From positions 1-17,223 of the forward strand of contig CAIZKE010000195.1 of the NCBI GenBank assembly GCA_903933475.1: 17,223 bases of DNA. Reading direction: 5' to 3'. Made by a program: the position numbers and the translations under genes. The notes under the pieces were generated by a model. That model did not search any database and was not told where the DNA came from. It was given only the letters and a program-made list of their open reading frames with translations. Below are positions 6,221 through 14,852 of the stretch, piece by piece. Position 1 is the first letter of the stretch. Each line of letters begins with the position of its first letter. The DNA comes from an uncultured Alphaproteobacteria bacterium. GTDB taxonomy: Bacteria > Pseudomonadota > Alphaproteobacteria > Caulobacterales > Caulobacteraceae.

Positions 6221-7336
6221 TTGCACGCAGCGGTCATCGCGGCCACCGGCCTCTTCACCCCCGCCGAGCGGGTCACCAACGCAGAGCTGGTTGAGGCCTT
6301 CAACGCCTACGTCGAACTGTTCAACGCCCGTCATGCCGGGGAGATCGCGGCGGGCTCTGTCCAGGCCCTCACCCCCTCGTCCGTCGAGTTCATCGAGAAG
6401 GCCTCGGGAATCAAATCCCGCTATGTGATGAACCGTTCGGGTGTGGTTGACCCAGAAGTCATGCACCCCCTGATCCCGGAGCGATCGAACGACGAGCTGT
6501 CGATCATGGCCGAGATCGGCGTGGCGGCGGCGAAGGACGCCATCGCCCGCTGGGGCAAGGACGCCTCGCAGATCGACGCCGTGATCTGTGCCGCCTCCAA
6601 CATGCAGCGGGCCTATCCGGCCATGGCTGTCGAGATCCAGCAGGCCCTGGGGATCGAGGGCTTCGGCTTCGACATGAACGTGGCCTGTTCCTCTGCCACC
6701 TTCGGCATCAAGACCGCTGCGGATTACATCGCCACCGGATCCGCCCGGGCGGTGCTGGTGGTGAATCCCGAGATCACCTCTGGCCACCTCAACTTCTGTG
6801 ATCGTGACAGCCACTTCATCTTCGGCGACGTCGCCACGGCGGTGATCGTCGAGCGGGCGGACGATGCGACCGGGGGCTGGGACATTCTTGGAACCCGCCT
6901 GAAGACCGTGTTCTCGAACAATATCCGCAACAACTTCGGCTTCCTGAACCGTACGGCTCCCGGAAGCGAAGGCGCCGTGGACAAGCTCTTTGTCCAGGAG
7001 GGCCGGAAGGTCTTCCGGGAAGTGGTGCCCATGGTCTCGGAGATGATCGTGGCCCACGCCGCCGACCTCGGGATCGATCCCGCGGCCCTCAAGCGGCTGT
7101 GGTTGCACCAGGCGAACATCAACATGAACGACCTGATCGGCCGGCGGGTCCTGGGACGCGATCCGGCCCCACAGGAAAACGTCATCATCCTCGACGAGTT
7201 CGCCAACACCTCATCGGCAGGCTCGATCATCGCCTTCCACCGGGCGAGCGCCGACTTCGCTTCCGGCGAGACCGGGCTGATCTGCTCGTTTGGTGCCGGC
7301 TATTCCGCAGGGACGGTCTTCGTCCGGCGTCGCTGA
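6221..7336 (+). CDS. 3-oxoacyl-ACP synthase III (FabH-like) family protein
   Basis: A 371-residue thiolase-fold condensing enzyme. The catalytic triad is visible: C156 in NVACSSATFG, H296 in LHQANINMND, and N329 in FANTSSAGS; the C-terminal GAGYSAGTVF glycine loop is also intact. FabH enzymes condense an acyl-CoA starter with malonyl-ACP to begin fatty acid chains. This variant has a long N-terminal insertion (residues ~20-60, NAYVELFNARHAGEIAAGSVQ) and a substrate-lid region unlike E. coli FabH, so it may use other acyl groups. The start is TTG 6221, with GGAG seven bases upstream and an N-terminus (HAAVIAATGLFTP) matching the family. Upstream in-frame codons overlap the divergent GH84 gene and look non-coding. 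It is convergent with the M48 protease, the stops being one base apart. Confidence 0.87.
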   Translation: MHAAVIAATGLFTPAERVTNAELVEAFNAYVELFNARHAGEIAAGSVQALTPSSVEFIEKASGIKSRYVMNRSGVVDPEVMHPLIPERSNDELSIMAEIGVAAAKDAIARWGKDASQIDAVICAASNMQRAYPAMAVEIQQALGIEGFGFDMNVACSSATFGIKTAADYIATGSARAVLVVNPEITSGHLNFCDRDSHFIFGDVATAVIVERADDATGGWDILGTRLKTVFSNNIRNNFGFLNRTAPGSEGAVDKLFVQEGRKVFREVVPMVSEMIVAHAADLGIDPAALKRLWLHQANINMNDLIGRRVLGRDPAPQENVIILDEFANTSSAGSIIAFHRASADFASGETGLICSFGAGYSAGTVFVRRR

Positions 7337-7337
7337 T

Positions 7338-8558
7338 CTAGCCGGGCCTGGGGGGCGGAGGGACCACCGTCACAGGGACGACGTCCGCCGGATGCGCAGC
7401 CTTCCACTCCATTGCCCGGCGCACGCGCGACCCGACGGAGGGGTGTTCGTAGAAGAGGACTTCTTCGATTGGGCCCGGGGTGGCGGCCCGGTACTCGATG
7501 GTCTTCACGAGGGCCCGGGCCAGGCCGTCAGGCTCATTGGTACGTTCCAGCGAGAACCTGTCGGCCTCCGCCTCTCCAATCCGGGTCAGCGAGGCGGTAA
7601 CCGGGGTGCTGATCAGGCCCAAGCCAACCACGATGGCCACAATCACCGGGTATCCCGCCGGATCCGCCAGACCCCGGACCCCGCCGGCCCCGATCCAGCG
7701 CGCAGCGGGGGCGAAGAGACGGTCGACGGTGAACAGGGCCAGGACGGCGAGGATGGAAATCACGATGGCGTTCCGCCAACCGTGGTGCAGGACATAGTGG
7801 CCCATCTCGTGACCAACCACGGCGCGCACTTCTGCCAGGTCGGCGCCCTTGGCGAACATCACGTCGCTCATGGCGATGCGCGTGCTGCCGAAGAGACCCG
7901 CCACATTGGCGGTATAGCGGTTCGACTGGCGCGATCCGTCGTAGATGAAGATGCGGTCCGAAGGGACGCCATTGGCCTCGGCGAGGGCAACGACGGCGTC
8001 ACGGACCGGTCCTGGTGGCGCGGGTTCGTATCGGTTGAAGAGCGGGGCTATGTAGACAGGCGCCACAACCATCATGACGACGGAGCCTGAGGCGATAAGG
8101 GCGGCGGACCAAAGCCACCAGGTCTTGGGCGCCCTTCGGATCAGCGCGTAGATACCGACGATGAGGGCGAGGGAAACAGGCAGCCCGATGACTGTCGCCA
8201 GGGCGCTTTCCCCGAGCCAGCCCGCAAAGGGCTGGCTCGACAGGCCATAGCTGCGCTCGCGCGCCCAGTCGGCATAGACGGACCAGGGCAGGTAAAGGAG
8301 GGCCTCAGCCACAACGGCGGCCCCCAGGACAAGGGCGCTGACCCGCAGGGGGCCGAAGCCCCGCGCTTCCAGCCTGTCCCTCAAGCGCACAAGGACGCCA
8401 GAGCGCACCAGGAGGACATAGATCGCAAGGCTGATCACAGCCGTCCACAGCAGCACCCAGTGGCCGCCCTGGGTGTAGGAAACGGCCCGGCTGTGGGCCT
8501 CGGGGCTCAGCTTGGAGAGGTAGGTCGCCGTTGCTTCTGCGGGATCAAAAGTCGCCAT
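7338..8558 (-). CDS. M48 family metallopeptidase, Ste24/CAAX prenyl protease-like, integral membrane
   Basis: A 406-residue protein. The zinc-binding HEMGH motif is at H250-H254, and the third ligand lies in EAEAD (E329, D333). Several membrane helices precede the catalytic domain (about 31-51, 72-93, 115-138, 148-170), with two more around and after the active site, and VYIAPLFNRYEP plus IFIYDGSRQSNRYTANVAG match the M48 Ste24 branch. In eukaryotes this family trims prenylated proteins. Bacterial members are thought to serve membrane protein quality control, and the substrate here is unknown. A proline-rich tail (VVPPPPRPG) ends the protein. ATG 8558 has only a weak AAGGG ribosome site. It lies downstream of ppdK on the same strand but separated by 132 bases holding two palindromic repeats. 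Confidence 0.88.
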   Translation of the reverse strand: MATFDPAEATATYLSKLSPEAHSRAVSYTQGGHWVLLWTAVISLAIYVLLVRSGVLVRLRDRLEARGFGPLRVSALVLGAAVVAEALLYLPWSVYADWARERSYGLSSQPFAGWLGESALATVIGLPVSLALIVGIYALIRRAPKTWWLWSAALIASGSVVMMVVAPVYIAPLFNRYEPAPPGPVRDAVVALAEANGVPSDRIFIYDGSRQSNRYTANVAGLFGSTRIAMSDVMFAKGADLAEVRAVVGHEMGHYVLHHGWRNAIVISILAVLALFTVDRLFAPAARWIGAGGVRGLADPAGYPVIVAIVVGLGLISTPVTASLTRIGEAEADRFSLERTNEPDGLARALVKTIEYRAATPGPIEEVLFYEHPSVGSRVRRAMEWKAAHPADVVPVTVVPPPPRPG

Positions 8559-8578
8559 TTCGCCCTTTCAGACCGTCG

Positions 8579-8628
8579 AGATCTTGTTTCGATCCGATGA
8601 CCGGTTCCCAACTATCGGAACAGGCTCC
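8579..8628. repeat. Palindromic intergenic repeat, copy 1
   Basis: A 50-base element that matches copy 2 at 43 of 50 positions in the same orientation. It shares the core CCGGTTCCCA and TATCGGAACAGG. The two halves are imperfectly complementary (ATCTTGTT against AACAGGCT, CCGAT against ATCGG), so it can form a weaker hairpin than copy 2. It lies in the spacer between ppdK and the M48 protease, close to the protease start. Confidence 0.7.
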
Positions 8629-8642
8629 AAGCCCATATCGTT

Positions 8643-8692
8643 AGATCCTGTTTGGATCCGATAACCGGTTCCCACTTATCGGAACAGGATCT
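8643..8692. repeat. Palindromic intergenic repeat, copy 2
   Basis: Copy 2 folds well. AGATCCTGTT (8643-8652) pairs perfectly with AACAGGATCT (8683-8692). After a five-base bulge (8653-8657), CCGATAA (8658-8664) pairs with TTATCGG (8676-8682), leaving an 11-base loop. Its end supplies the first two bases complementary to the ppdK stop codon, so the hairpin sits directly at the 3' end of ppdK. There is no T-run, so it is not a classical terminator; it may stabilise or punctuate the transcript. Read on the minus strand its core is AAGTGGGAACCGGTT, like the dispersed palindromic elements of rhizobial and Brucella genomes as I remember them. Confidence 0.75.
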
Positions 8693-11375
8693 AGCGGTCT
8701 CGCTCCCGTTCGCCGATGGCCGCCTGGGCCGCCGCAAGCCGGGCGATCGGGGTCCGGAAGGGAGAGCAGCTTACATAGTCGAGGCCAACGGATTCGCAGA
8801 ACTGGATCGAAGCGGGGTCGCCCCCATGCTCGCCGCAGATCCCAAGCTTGATGCCCGGACGCGCCGCGCGTCCGCGCTCGACGGCGATCCGGATGAGATC
8901 ACCGACGCCCTCCTGGTCCAGGCTCACGAAGGGGTCCTTATCGAAGATGCCCTTCTCGAGGTAGGCCGTCAGGAAGCGCCCGGAGTCGTCCCGGCTGATG
9001 CCGAAGGTGGTCTGGGTCAGGTCATTGGTGCCGAAGGAGAAGAATTCAGCGGTCTCTGCGAGGTCTGCAGCCCGCAGGGCAGCGCGGGGCAATTCGACCA
9101 TGGTCCCGACCTGGTATTCGATGACAAGGCCGCGCTCGCCCATGACCGCGCGGGCGACCCGGTCGGTAAGGGTCCTGAGGAAACGCATTTCCTCGCCCTT
9201 CGCAACCAGGGGGTGCATGATCTCCGGGATCGGAGCCGCCGTTCCGCTCTCGGCGATCTGGCAGGCGGCCTCGAAGATCGCCCGGACCTGCATCTCGTAG
9301 ATCTCGGGATAGGAGATGCCGAGGCGGCAGCCACGGTGGCCCAGCATGGGGTTGGTTTCATGCAGTTCGCGCACCCGGCGCCAGAGCTTGTCGGCGTCCA
9401 GTCCCCCGGCTTCCGCGACCGCACGCACGTCCGCCTCGGTCTGGGGCAGGAACTCGTGGAGCGGGGGATCCAGAAGGCGGATGGTGACTGGCAGTCCCTC
9501 CATGATGGTGAACAGTTCGACGAAGTCGGCCCTCTGCATGGGAAGGATCTTCTCCAGCGCCGCGCGCCGTCCCGCCTCGTCGTCGGCGAGGATCATCTCG
9601 CGCACCGCCTGAATCCGGTGCTCGTCGAAGAACATGTGTTCGGTACGGCAAAGGCCGATGCCCTCGGCCCCAAACTGACGTGCCATCCGGGCGTCGAGGG
9701 GGGTCTCGGCATTGGCGCGGATGCGCAGGCGGCGGAAGACGTCCGCCCAGCCCATCAGGGTCGCAAAGTCACCGGTGAGTTCCGGCTCGATCATGTTGAC
9801 AAAACCGGCCAGAACGTCACCCCGGCTGCCGTCGACCGTGATCACGTCCCCCGCCCGGATGGTTCGGCCACGGGCCTGGAACACCCCTGCAGCCTTATCG
9901 ATCCGGATGTCGCCGGCACCGGAAACGCAGGGCCGGCCCATGCCCCGGGCCACCACCGCGGCGTGACTGGTCATGCCGCCGCGGGCGGTAACGATCCCCC
10001 GGGCGGCGTGCATTCCGTGGATGTCCTCCGGGCTGGTTTCTTCCCGGACGAGGATCACCGCCTCGCCTGCGCCCCCCCTTCGCTGGGCCTCGTCGGCGTC
10101 GAAGACCACCGCCCCGGTGGCGGCGCCCGGCGAGGCGGGAAGCCCACGCGCCACGACGTCGCGAGGGCTGGCCGGATCGATCGTCGGGTGAAGTAGCTGG
10201 TCAAGACTTGCGGGATCCACCCGCATCACCGCCTCTTCCCGGCTGATCAGACCCTCGGAAGCCATGTCGACGGACATCTTCAGGGCCGCCTTGGCGGTGC
10301 GCTTCCCGTTCCGGGTCTGGAGCATGTAGAGCCGCCCCTGCTCCACCGTGAACTCCACGTCCTGCATGTCCCGGTAGTGGCGCTCCAGGCGCGTCACAAC
10401 GTCCCGGAACTGGACGAAAACCTCGGGAAGGGCCTCCTCCATGGAGGGTGCCCGGTCGCCCATTTCCTCGCGGGCCGCGCGGGTCAGGGCCTGGGGTGTA
10501 CGGATACCCGCCACCACGTCCTCGCCCTGGGCGTTGATCAGGAACTCGCCGTACAGACGATTCTCGCCGGTGGACGGATTGCGCGTAAAGGCCACCCCGG
10601 TTGCCGAGGAGTCCCCCATGTTGCCGAACACCATGGCCTGGATATTGACTGCCGTGCCCCAGCTCTCGGGGATGTCGTGCATGCGGCGATAGAACTTGGC
10701 CCGCTCATTCATCCAGCTGGCGAAGACGGCACCAACGGCGCCCCAGAGCTGGGCCTTGGGATCCTGCGGGAAGGGCTCGCCCAGCTCCTCCTCGACCGCG
10801 GCCTTGTAGTCGGCCACGACCTTTTCCCAGTCCTCGGCGGTCAGGGCGGTATCGACGGTGACGTCGAGGCGATCCTTGTGGTTATCGAGGATTTCCTCGA
10901 ACAGATGGTGATCCAGGCCAAGCACCACAGCGGAGTACATCTGGATGAAGCGCCGGTAGGAATCCAGGGCGAAGCGGCGGTTTCCGGCCAGGGCGGCCAG
11001 CCCCTCCGTGGTGGCATCGTTCAACCCAAGGTTCAGGACCGTGTCCATCATGCCGGGCATGGAAGCCCGTCCGCCGGACCGGACCGAGACCAGGAGGGGG
11101 GCGGAAGGGTCGCCAAACCGCTTTCCGGCCAGGGCTTCGACACTGGCCAGCGCCGCCTCGACCTGCGCCGCCAGGATGTCGGGATACGCACCCTCGTGCG
11201 TGTAGAAGAAGTTGCAGGCCTCGGTGGTGATGGTGAAGCCGGGAGGCACAGGCAGCCCCAGTGCGGACATCTCGGCTAGGTTGGCGCCCTTGCCGCCCAG
11301 AAGGTTGCGCATGGATGCATCACCCTCGGCTGCACCGCCGCCGAAAGCATAGACCCATTGCGTCTGAGTGGGCAT
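8691..11375 (-). CDS. ppdK: Pyruvate, phosphate dikinase
   Basis: An 894-residue enzyme, close to the family's usual ~880-890. It interconverts pyruvate + ATP + phosphate and phosphoenolpyruvate + AMP + pyrophosphate in the cytoplasm. The N-terminal ATP-grasp domain starts with LLGGKGANLAEM and includes SVRSGGRASMPGMMDTVLNLG. The swivelling phosphohistidine domain has GGMTSHAAVVARGMGRPCVSG with H471. The C-terminal PEP/pyruvate barrel shows GIGLCRTEHMFF and LGICGEHGGDP with the catalytic C847. The start is ATG 11375 behind an excellent GGGGAGG; it begins 10 bases after the glyS stop, so it belongs to the glyQ-glyS-ppdK transcription unit. A gluconeogenic or anaplerotic role is likely. All key residues are intact. 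Confidence 0.97.
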   Translation of the reverse strand: MPTQTQWVYAFGGGAAEGDASMRNLLGGKGANLAEMSALGLPVPPGFTITTEACNFFYTHEGAYPDILAAQVEAALASVEALAGKRFGDPSAPLLVSVRSGGRASMPGMMDTVLNLGLNDATTEGLAALAGNRRFALDSYRRFIQMYSAVVLGLDHHLFEEILDNHKDRLDVTVDTALTAEDWEKVVADYKAAVEEELGEPFPQDPKAQLWGAVGAVFASWMNERAKFYRRMHDIPESWGTAVNIQAMVFGNMGDSSATGVAFTRNPSTGENRLYGEFLINAQGEDVVAGIRTPQALTRAAREEMGDRAPSMEEALPEVFVQFRDVVTRLERHYRDMQDVEFTVEQGRLYMLQTRNGKRTAKAALKMSVDMASEGLISREEAVMRVDPASLDQLLHPTIDPASPRDVVARGLPASPGAATGAVVFDADEAQRRGGAGEAVILVREETSPEDIHGMHAARGIVTARGGMTSHAAVVARGMGRPCVSGAGDIRIDKAAGVFQARGRTIRAGDVITVDGSRGDVLAGFVNMIEPELTGDFATLMGWADVFRRLRIRANAETPLDARMARQFGAEGIGLCRTEHMFFDEHRIQAVREMILADDEAGRRAALEKILPMQRADFVELFTIMEGLPVTIRLLDPPLHEFLPQTEADVRAVAEAGGLDADKLWRRVRELHETNPMLGHRGCRLGISYPEIYEMQVRAIFEAACQIAESGTAAPIPEIMHPLVAKGEEMRFLRTLTDRVARAVMGERGLVIEYQVGTMVELPRAALRAADLAETAEFFSFGTNDLTQTTFGISRDDSGRFLTAYLEKGIFDKDPFVSLDQEGVGDLIRIAVERGRAARPGIKLGICGEHGGDPASIQFCESVGLDYVSCSPFRTPIARLAAAQAAIGERERDR

Positions 11376-11385
11376 GCGACCTCCC

Positions 11386-13662
11386 CTAGCCGTTGACCTG
11401 GCCGAAGTCCGCGACTTCAGCCATGGCAGTTCGGACCTGCGCCAGCAGCCTCAGGCGGTTGTCGCGGGCCTTCGGGTCCTCGGCATTGACCATGACCTTT
11501 TCGAAGAAGGCGTCCACCGGGCCGCGCAGCCCCGCGAGGGCCTTCATGGCACCGGCGAAGTCCTCGGCGTCGGCGAGGTCGGCGACCCGGGGTCCCGCCT
11601 CTGCGACGGCGGCGACAAGGGCGATCTCTTCCTCGGGAGCACCTGCAAGCACTTGGGCAGGACCTGAAGGAAGCGCGCCCTTCTTTTCCTCGGCCCGGAG
11701 GATGTTGGTCGCCCGGCGATAACCGGCGAGGAGGTTAGCACCATCCTCTGTGGTCAGGAGGTCCGACAGGGCCTCGACCCGGGCATTGATCCGGACCAGG
11801 TCATCGTCGCCGAGGGCGAAGACGGCGTCGACAAGGTCATGTTGCCGGCCCTGCTCGCGCATTGAGACCTTCAGGCGATCCGCGAGGAAGGCCAGGACCT
11901 CCGCGGCGACCTCGGGATAGGGACGGAAGCGGTAGAGGATTTCACCCTCGGGCGCTTCGCCGGCAGAGGCGCTGCGGTCGAAGCGGATATCAAAGTCCGC
12001 GTCGATCGCCACGACCATGGGTTCGGCCTCGAGGAGTGCGGCCTCGAACTCCTCGACATAGGTCTGGAAGACCTCCGAGTCTTCCCGGGGAAGCGGGCCC
12101 AGGTAACCGGTGGTCCTGCGGGTGGAGGCGTAGAGGGCCCGGCCCGGATCGACGAAGCAGCGGAGCGAGCGGTACCAGTCAGCGACCATCTCGCGCACAG
12201 GTGCCCGGACCTCGGATGTCAGGAGGATGCGGATGACCCCCAGGGCCGCTCGCCGCAGGGCGTAGGGGTCGCGCGAGCCGGTGGGCTTCTCGTTGATTGC
12301 AAAGAAGGCCACCAGGGTGTCCAGCTTCTCCGCCAGGGCCACCGCCATCGTAACCGGGCGGTCGGGAACCTCATCCGAGGGCCCAACGGGCTTGTAATGG
12401 TCGCGGATCGCCTCGGCGGTCACCGGGGTCAACTTCTCTTCAAGGGCGTAATAGCCGCCCATCAGCCCCTGGAGTTCAGGGAATTCGGCGACCATGCCAG
12501 TGGTCAGGTCGGCCTTGCACAGGCGGGCGGCCAGGGCGGCCTTGGCCGGGTCCGCGCCCACCCGGCCGGACAGGGCGCCGGCAAGGTGCTCGAGCCGCTC
12601 CACGCGCTCGGAGAGGGTTCCAAGCCGGGCGTGGAAGGTCACCGATTTCAGCTTTTCGAGACGGTCTTCCAGTCGGACCTTGCGATCCTCGTCCCAGAAG
12701 AAGCGGGCGTCGGAGAGGCGCGCCGAAAGCACCTTGGCGTTGCCAGAGGCGATGGTCGCGCCGCCATCCGGGGCCTGGATATTGGCGACGGTGATGAAGT
12801 GCGGCGCCAGCCTCCCGGTCTCCGGGTCCTTCACGGCAAAGTACTTCTGATGGTTCCGCATGGAGGTGCGGATCACCTCGGGCGGCAGGGCCAGGAAGTC
12901 GGGATTCATGTCGCCAAGGATCGGGACGGGCCATTCGGCGAGGCCGGCGACCTCGTCCAGCAGCCCCGTGTCCTCAACAAGTTGAAGCCCCCGGTCGGCG
13001 CAGAGGCGCCGGGCCTCATTGACGATGCGAACCTTGCGCGCCTCGGGATCCAGCGCCACGAAACGCTTCTCCAGGCCCGAACTGTAGCTGGCGAAACTGC
13101 GGACCCGGAAGGGTCGGGCCGAGCCCATGAACCTGTGACCGACTGTGAAGTCGACGGCGGGAACTCCCTCGACCTCGAACGGGACCAGGACGCCGTCGAA
13201 GAGGCAGAGAATGTGCTTGAGGGGCCGAACCCAGCGAAGGGTTCCTGTGCCCCAGGTCATGGACTTCGGCCAGGGAAAGGCCCGGACGACCTCCGGAACG
13301 ATCTCGGCGATGATCTCCGGCGTCGGCCGGCCGGTAGCGCTGATCTCGGCAAACCAGACACCGTCGCGCTGGACAAGCTGGTCGCGCGTCAGGCCGGTGG
13401 AGCGAAGGAACCCCTCCAGGGCCGCCTCCGGAGCCGAGGTCCTCGGCCCCTTGCGTTCCTCCTTGCGGTCCGGCTGGGCCGCAGCCAGGCCTTCCGCCAC
13501 CAGGGTCAGGCGACGCGGCCCGGCGAAGGCGCGGGTCGTGCGCGGCTCAAGCCCCGCGGCGACAAGGCGCTCCCGGACCATGCGGTCGAGATCGCGCGCC
13601 GCCTGGGCCTGCATCCGGGCAGGGATCTCCTCGGAGAAGAGTTCGATCAGCAGCTGGGCCAT
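11386..13662 (-). CDS. glyS: Glycine--tRNA ligase, beta subunit
   Basis: A 758-residue protein, larger than the ~690 common in enterics but within the alphaproteobacterial range. It begins with the family's diagnostic LLIELFSEEIPARMQ, continues with GPRRLTLVAEGL, GPRTSAPEAALEGFLRSTGL, FPWPKSMTWG-RWVRP and SMRNHQKYFAV, then DARFFWDEDRK and the HD-like region, and ends in a helical DALR-type anticodon-binding domain. It pairs with GlyQ in the alpha2beta2 synthetase that attaches glycine to its tRNA; the beta subunit handles tRNA recognition. ATG 13662 has GGGGAGG about ten bases upstream and lies three bases after the glyQ stop, indicating co-transcription and near-coupled translation. Confidence 0.97.
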   Translation of the reverse strand: MAQLLIELFSEEIPARMQAQAARDLDRMVRERLVAAGLEPRTTRAFAGPRRLTLVAEGLAAAQPDRKEERKGPRTSAPEAALEGFLRSTGLTRDQLVQRDGVWFAEISATGRPTPEIIAEIVPEVVRAFPWPKSMTWGTGTLRWVRPLKHILCLFDGVLVPFEVEGVPAVDFTVGHRFMGSARPFRVRSFASYSSGLEKRFVALDPEARKVRIVNEARRLCADRGLQLVEDTGLLDEVAGLAEWPVPILGDMNPDFLALPPEVIRTSMRNHQKYFAVKDPETGRLAPHFITVANIQAPDGGATIASGNAKVLSARLSDARFFWDEDRKVRLEDRLEKLKSVTFHARLGTLSERVERLEHLAGALSGRVGADPAKAALAARLCKADLTTGMVAEFPELQGLMGGYYALEEKLTPVTAEAIRDHYKPVGPSDEVPDRPVTMAVALAEKLDTLVAFFAINEKPTGSRDPYALRRAALGVIRILLTSEVRAPVREMVADWYRSLRCFVDPGRALYASTRRTTGYLGPLPREDSEVFQTYVEEFEAALLEAEPMVVAIDADFDIRFDRSASAGEAPEGEILYRFRPYPEVAAEVLAFLADRLKVSMREQGRQHDLVDAVFALGDDDLVRINARVEALSDLLTTEDGANLLAGYRRATNILRAEEKKGALPSGPAQVLAGAPEEEIALVAAVAEAGPRVADLADAEDFAGAMKALAGLRGPVDAFFEKVMVNAEDPKARDNRLRLLAQVRTAMAEVADFGQVNG

Positions 13663-13665
13663 GTC

Positions 13666-14583
13666 TCAGACCTCCCCTGCGGCGGTGCTGGCCGCCTCAT
13701 TGGCGACCCAAGCCTCGGCGCACATCCGGGTCAGATCGCGAATGCGGCCGATATAGCTCTGGCGCTCGGCCACCGCGATGGCTCCGCGGGCGTCCATCAG
13801 GTTGAACAGGTGGCTGGCCTTCAGCACATGGTCGTAGGCTGGCAGGACCGTCACCTGTCCCTGGGGGCCCCGTCCCTGCAGGAACCTCGGGACCTGGGCC
13901 TCCATGTCCTCGAACTGCCGCTTCAGTGTCGCCACGTCGTAGAGGTGGAAATTGGCCTCGGACTGCTGGCGTTCGTTCTCGAGGAAGACATCGCCATACG
14001 TCATGGGAAGCGGGCCATCGGGATCGTTGAAGGCCAGCTGGTCGAAGCGGTCGACGCCCTGCAGGTACATGGCCAGGCGCTCTAGCCCGTAGGTCAGCTC
14101 GCCAGCGACCGGAAAGACGTCAAGGCCCCCCACCTGCTGGAAGTACGTGTACTGGGTCACTTCCATCCCGTCGCACCAGACCTCCCAGCCCAGGCCCCAG
14201 GCACCGACCGTCGGGTTTTCCCAGTCGTCCTCGACGAAACGGATGTCGTGGAGCCGGGTATCGAGGCCAATGGCGTCCAGGCTGCCCAGGTAGAGTTCCT
14301 GGAGGTTGTCGGGGTTGGGCTTCAGGATCACCTGGTACTGGTAATAGTGCTGAAGCCGGTTGGGGTTCTCGCCATAACGACCGTCGCCCGGCCGCCGCGA
14401 GGGCTGGACGTAGGCGGCGCGCCAGGGTCGAGGGCCAAGGGCCCGCAGGACCGTTGCCGGATGCAGGGTGCCCGCCCCGACCTCCACATCGTGAGGCTGC
14501 AGGATCACGCAGCCCTGACGGCTCCAGTAGTCGTGCAGCTTCAGGATCAGGGCCTGAAAAGACAGCGGTTTTTCGGCAGGCAT
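13666..14583 (-). CDS. glyQ: Glycine--tRNA ligase, alpha subunit
   Basis: A 305-residue class II catalytic subunit, the normal length. The visible family blocks are LILKLHDYWSRQGCVILQPHDVEVGAGTLHPAT (start), WRAAYVQPSRRPGDGRYGENPNRLQHYYQYQVILKP (motif 2 region, ATP and acceptor binding), GLGWEVWCDGMEVTQYTYFQQVGG, and ELTYGLERLAMYLQGV (motif 3). The protein activates glycine as an adenylate and works with GlyS. ATG 14583 fits the family N-terminus; the open frame continues upstream as far as 14883 but that extension is arginine-rich, unlike the family, and lacks coding-type codon use. The ribosome site at 14583 is weak. It is the first gene of the glyQ-glyS-ppdK unit. Confidence 0.95.
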   Translation of the reverse strand: MPAEKPLSFQALILKLHDYWSRQGCVILQPHDVEVGAGTLHPATVLRALGPRPWRAAYVQPSRRPGDGRYGENPNRLQHYYQYQVILKPNPDNLQELYLGSLDAIGLDTRLHDIRFVEDDWENPTVGAWGLGWEVWCDGMEVTQYTYFQQVGGLDVFPVAGELTYGLERLAMYLQGVDRFDQLAFNDPDGPLPMTYGDVFLENERQQSEANFHLYDVATLKRQFEDMEAQVPRFLQGRGPQGQVTVLPAYDHVLKASHLFNLMDARGAIAVAERQSYIGRIRDLTRMCAEAWVANEAASTAAGEV

Positions 14584-14677
14584 GGGCAGGACTTCGAAGG
14601 CGCAAAAACGAGGTCGGACCATAGGGCCCGCAGCCCCGAGCTTCAAGCGCGCCGAAGGGATTGCGGGTGGCTGGCGA

Positions 14678-14770
14678 TCAAGACGCCGGAGGGGCGATGA
14701 CCTTGCCCAGCATGTGTACGATGCCCTTCGAGGCCGCCTTGCCGGCCGGGGAGATCGGCACCCCGCGCAT
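14678..14770 (-). CDS. Possible 30-residue small protein (weak)
   Basis: An ATG at 14770 opens a 30-codon frame starting MRGVPISPAGKAASKG and ending in IAPPAS. About nine in ten third positions are G or C, whereas the in-frame sequence upstream of this ATG loses that bias, so the ATG looks like a genuine boundary. There is no obvious ribosome site and I do not recognise the peptide. It lies between the presumed glyQ promoter and glyQ, so it could be a leader frame. Chance occurrence in GC-rich DNA is at least as likely. Confidence 0.2.
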   Translation of the reverse strand: MRGVPISPAGKAASKGIVHMLGKVIAPPAS

Positions 14771-14852
14771 GTGAGGCCAAGGCGGCCTTCGCAGGCGCTC
14801 CTGCCCTGCCGCCGGGAAGCTGGCGCCCGCTTTTGAACCATCTTCGGACCTA

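Noticed and set aside
8603..8620. GTTCC...GGAAC inverted pairs inside the repeats as a LexA-type site
   Set aside because: The alphaproteobacterial SOS box is a direct GTTC-N7-GTTC repeat; this is an inverted arrangement explained by the palindromic repeat itself.
8652..10196. Long plus-strand open frame (514 codons) opposite ppdK
   Set aside because: The opposite strand encodes an intact, fully recognisable PPDK; long antisense frames are expected in DNA with strong third-position G/C bias, and the translation is low-complexity (Gly/Asp/His/Val-rich) with no family.
12397..14085. Long plus-strand open frame (562 codons) opposite glyS and glyQ
   Set aside because: It spans two real genes on the other strand and has no recognisable domain; a codon-bias shadow.
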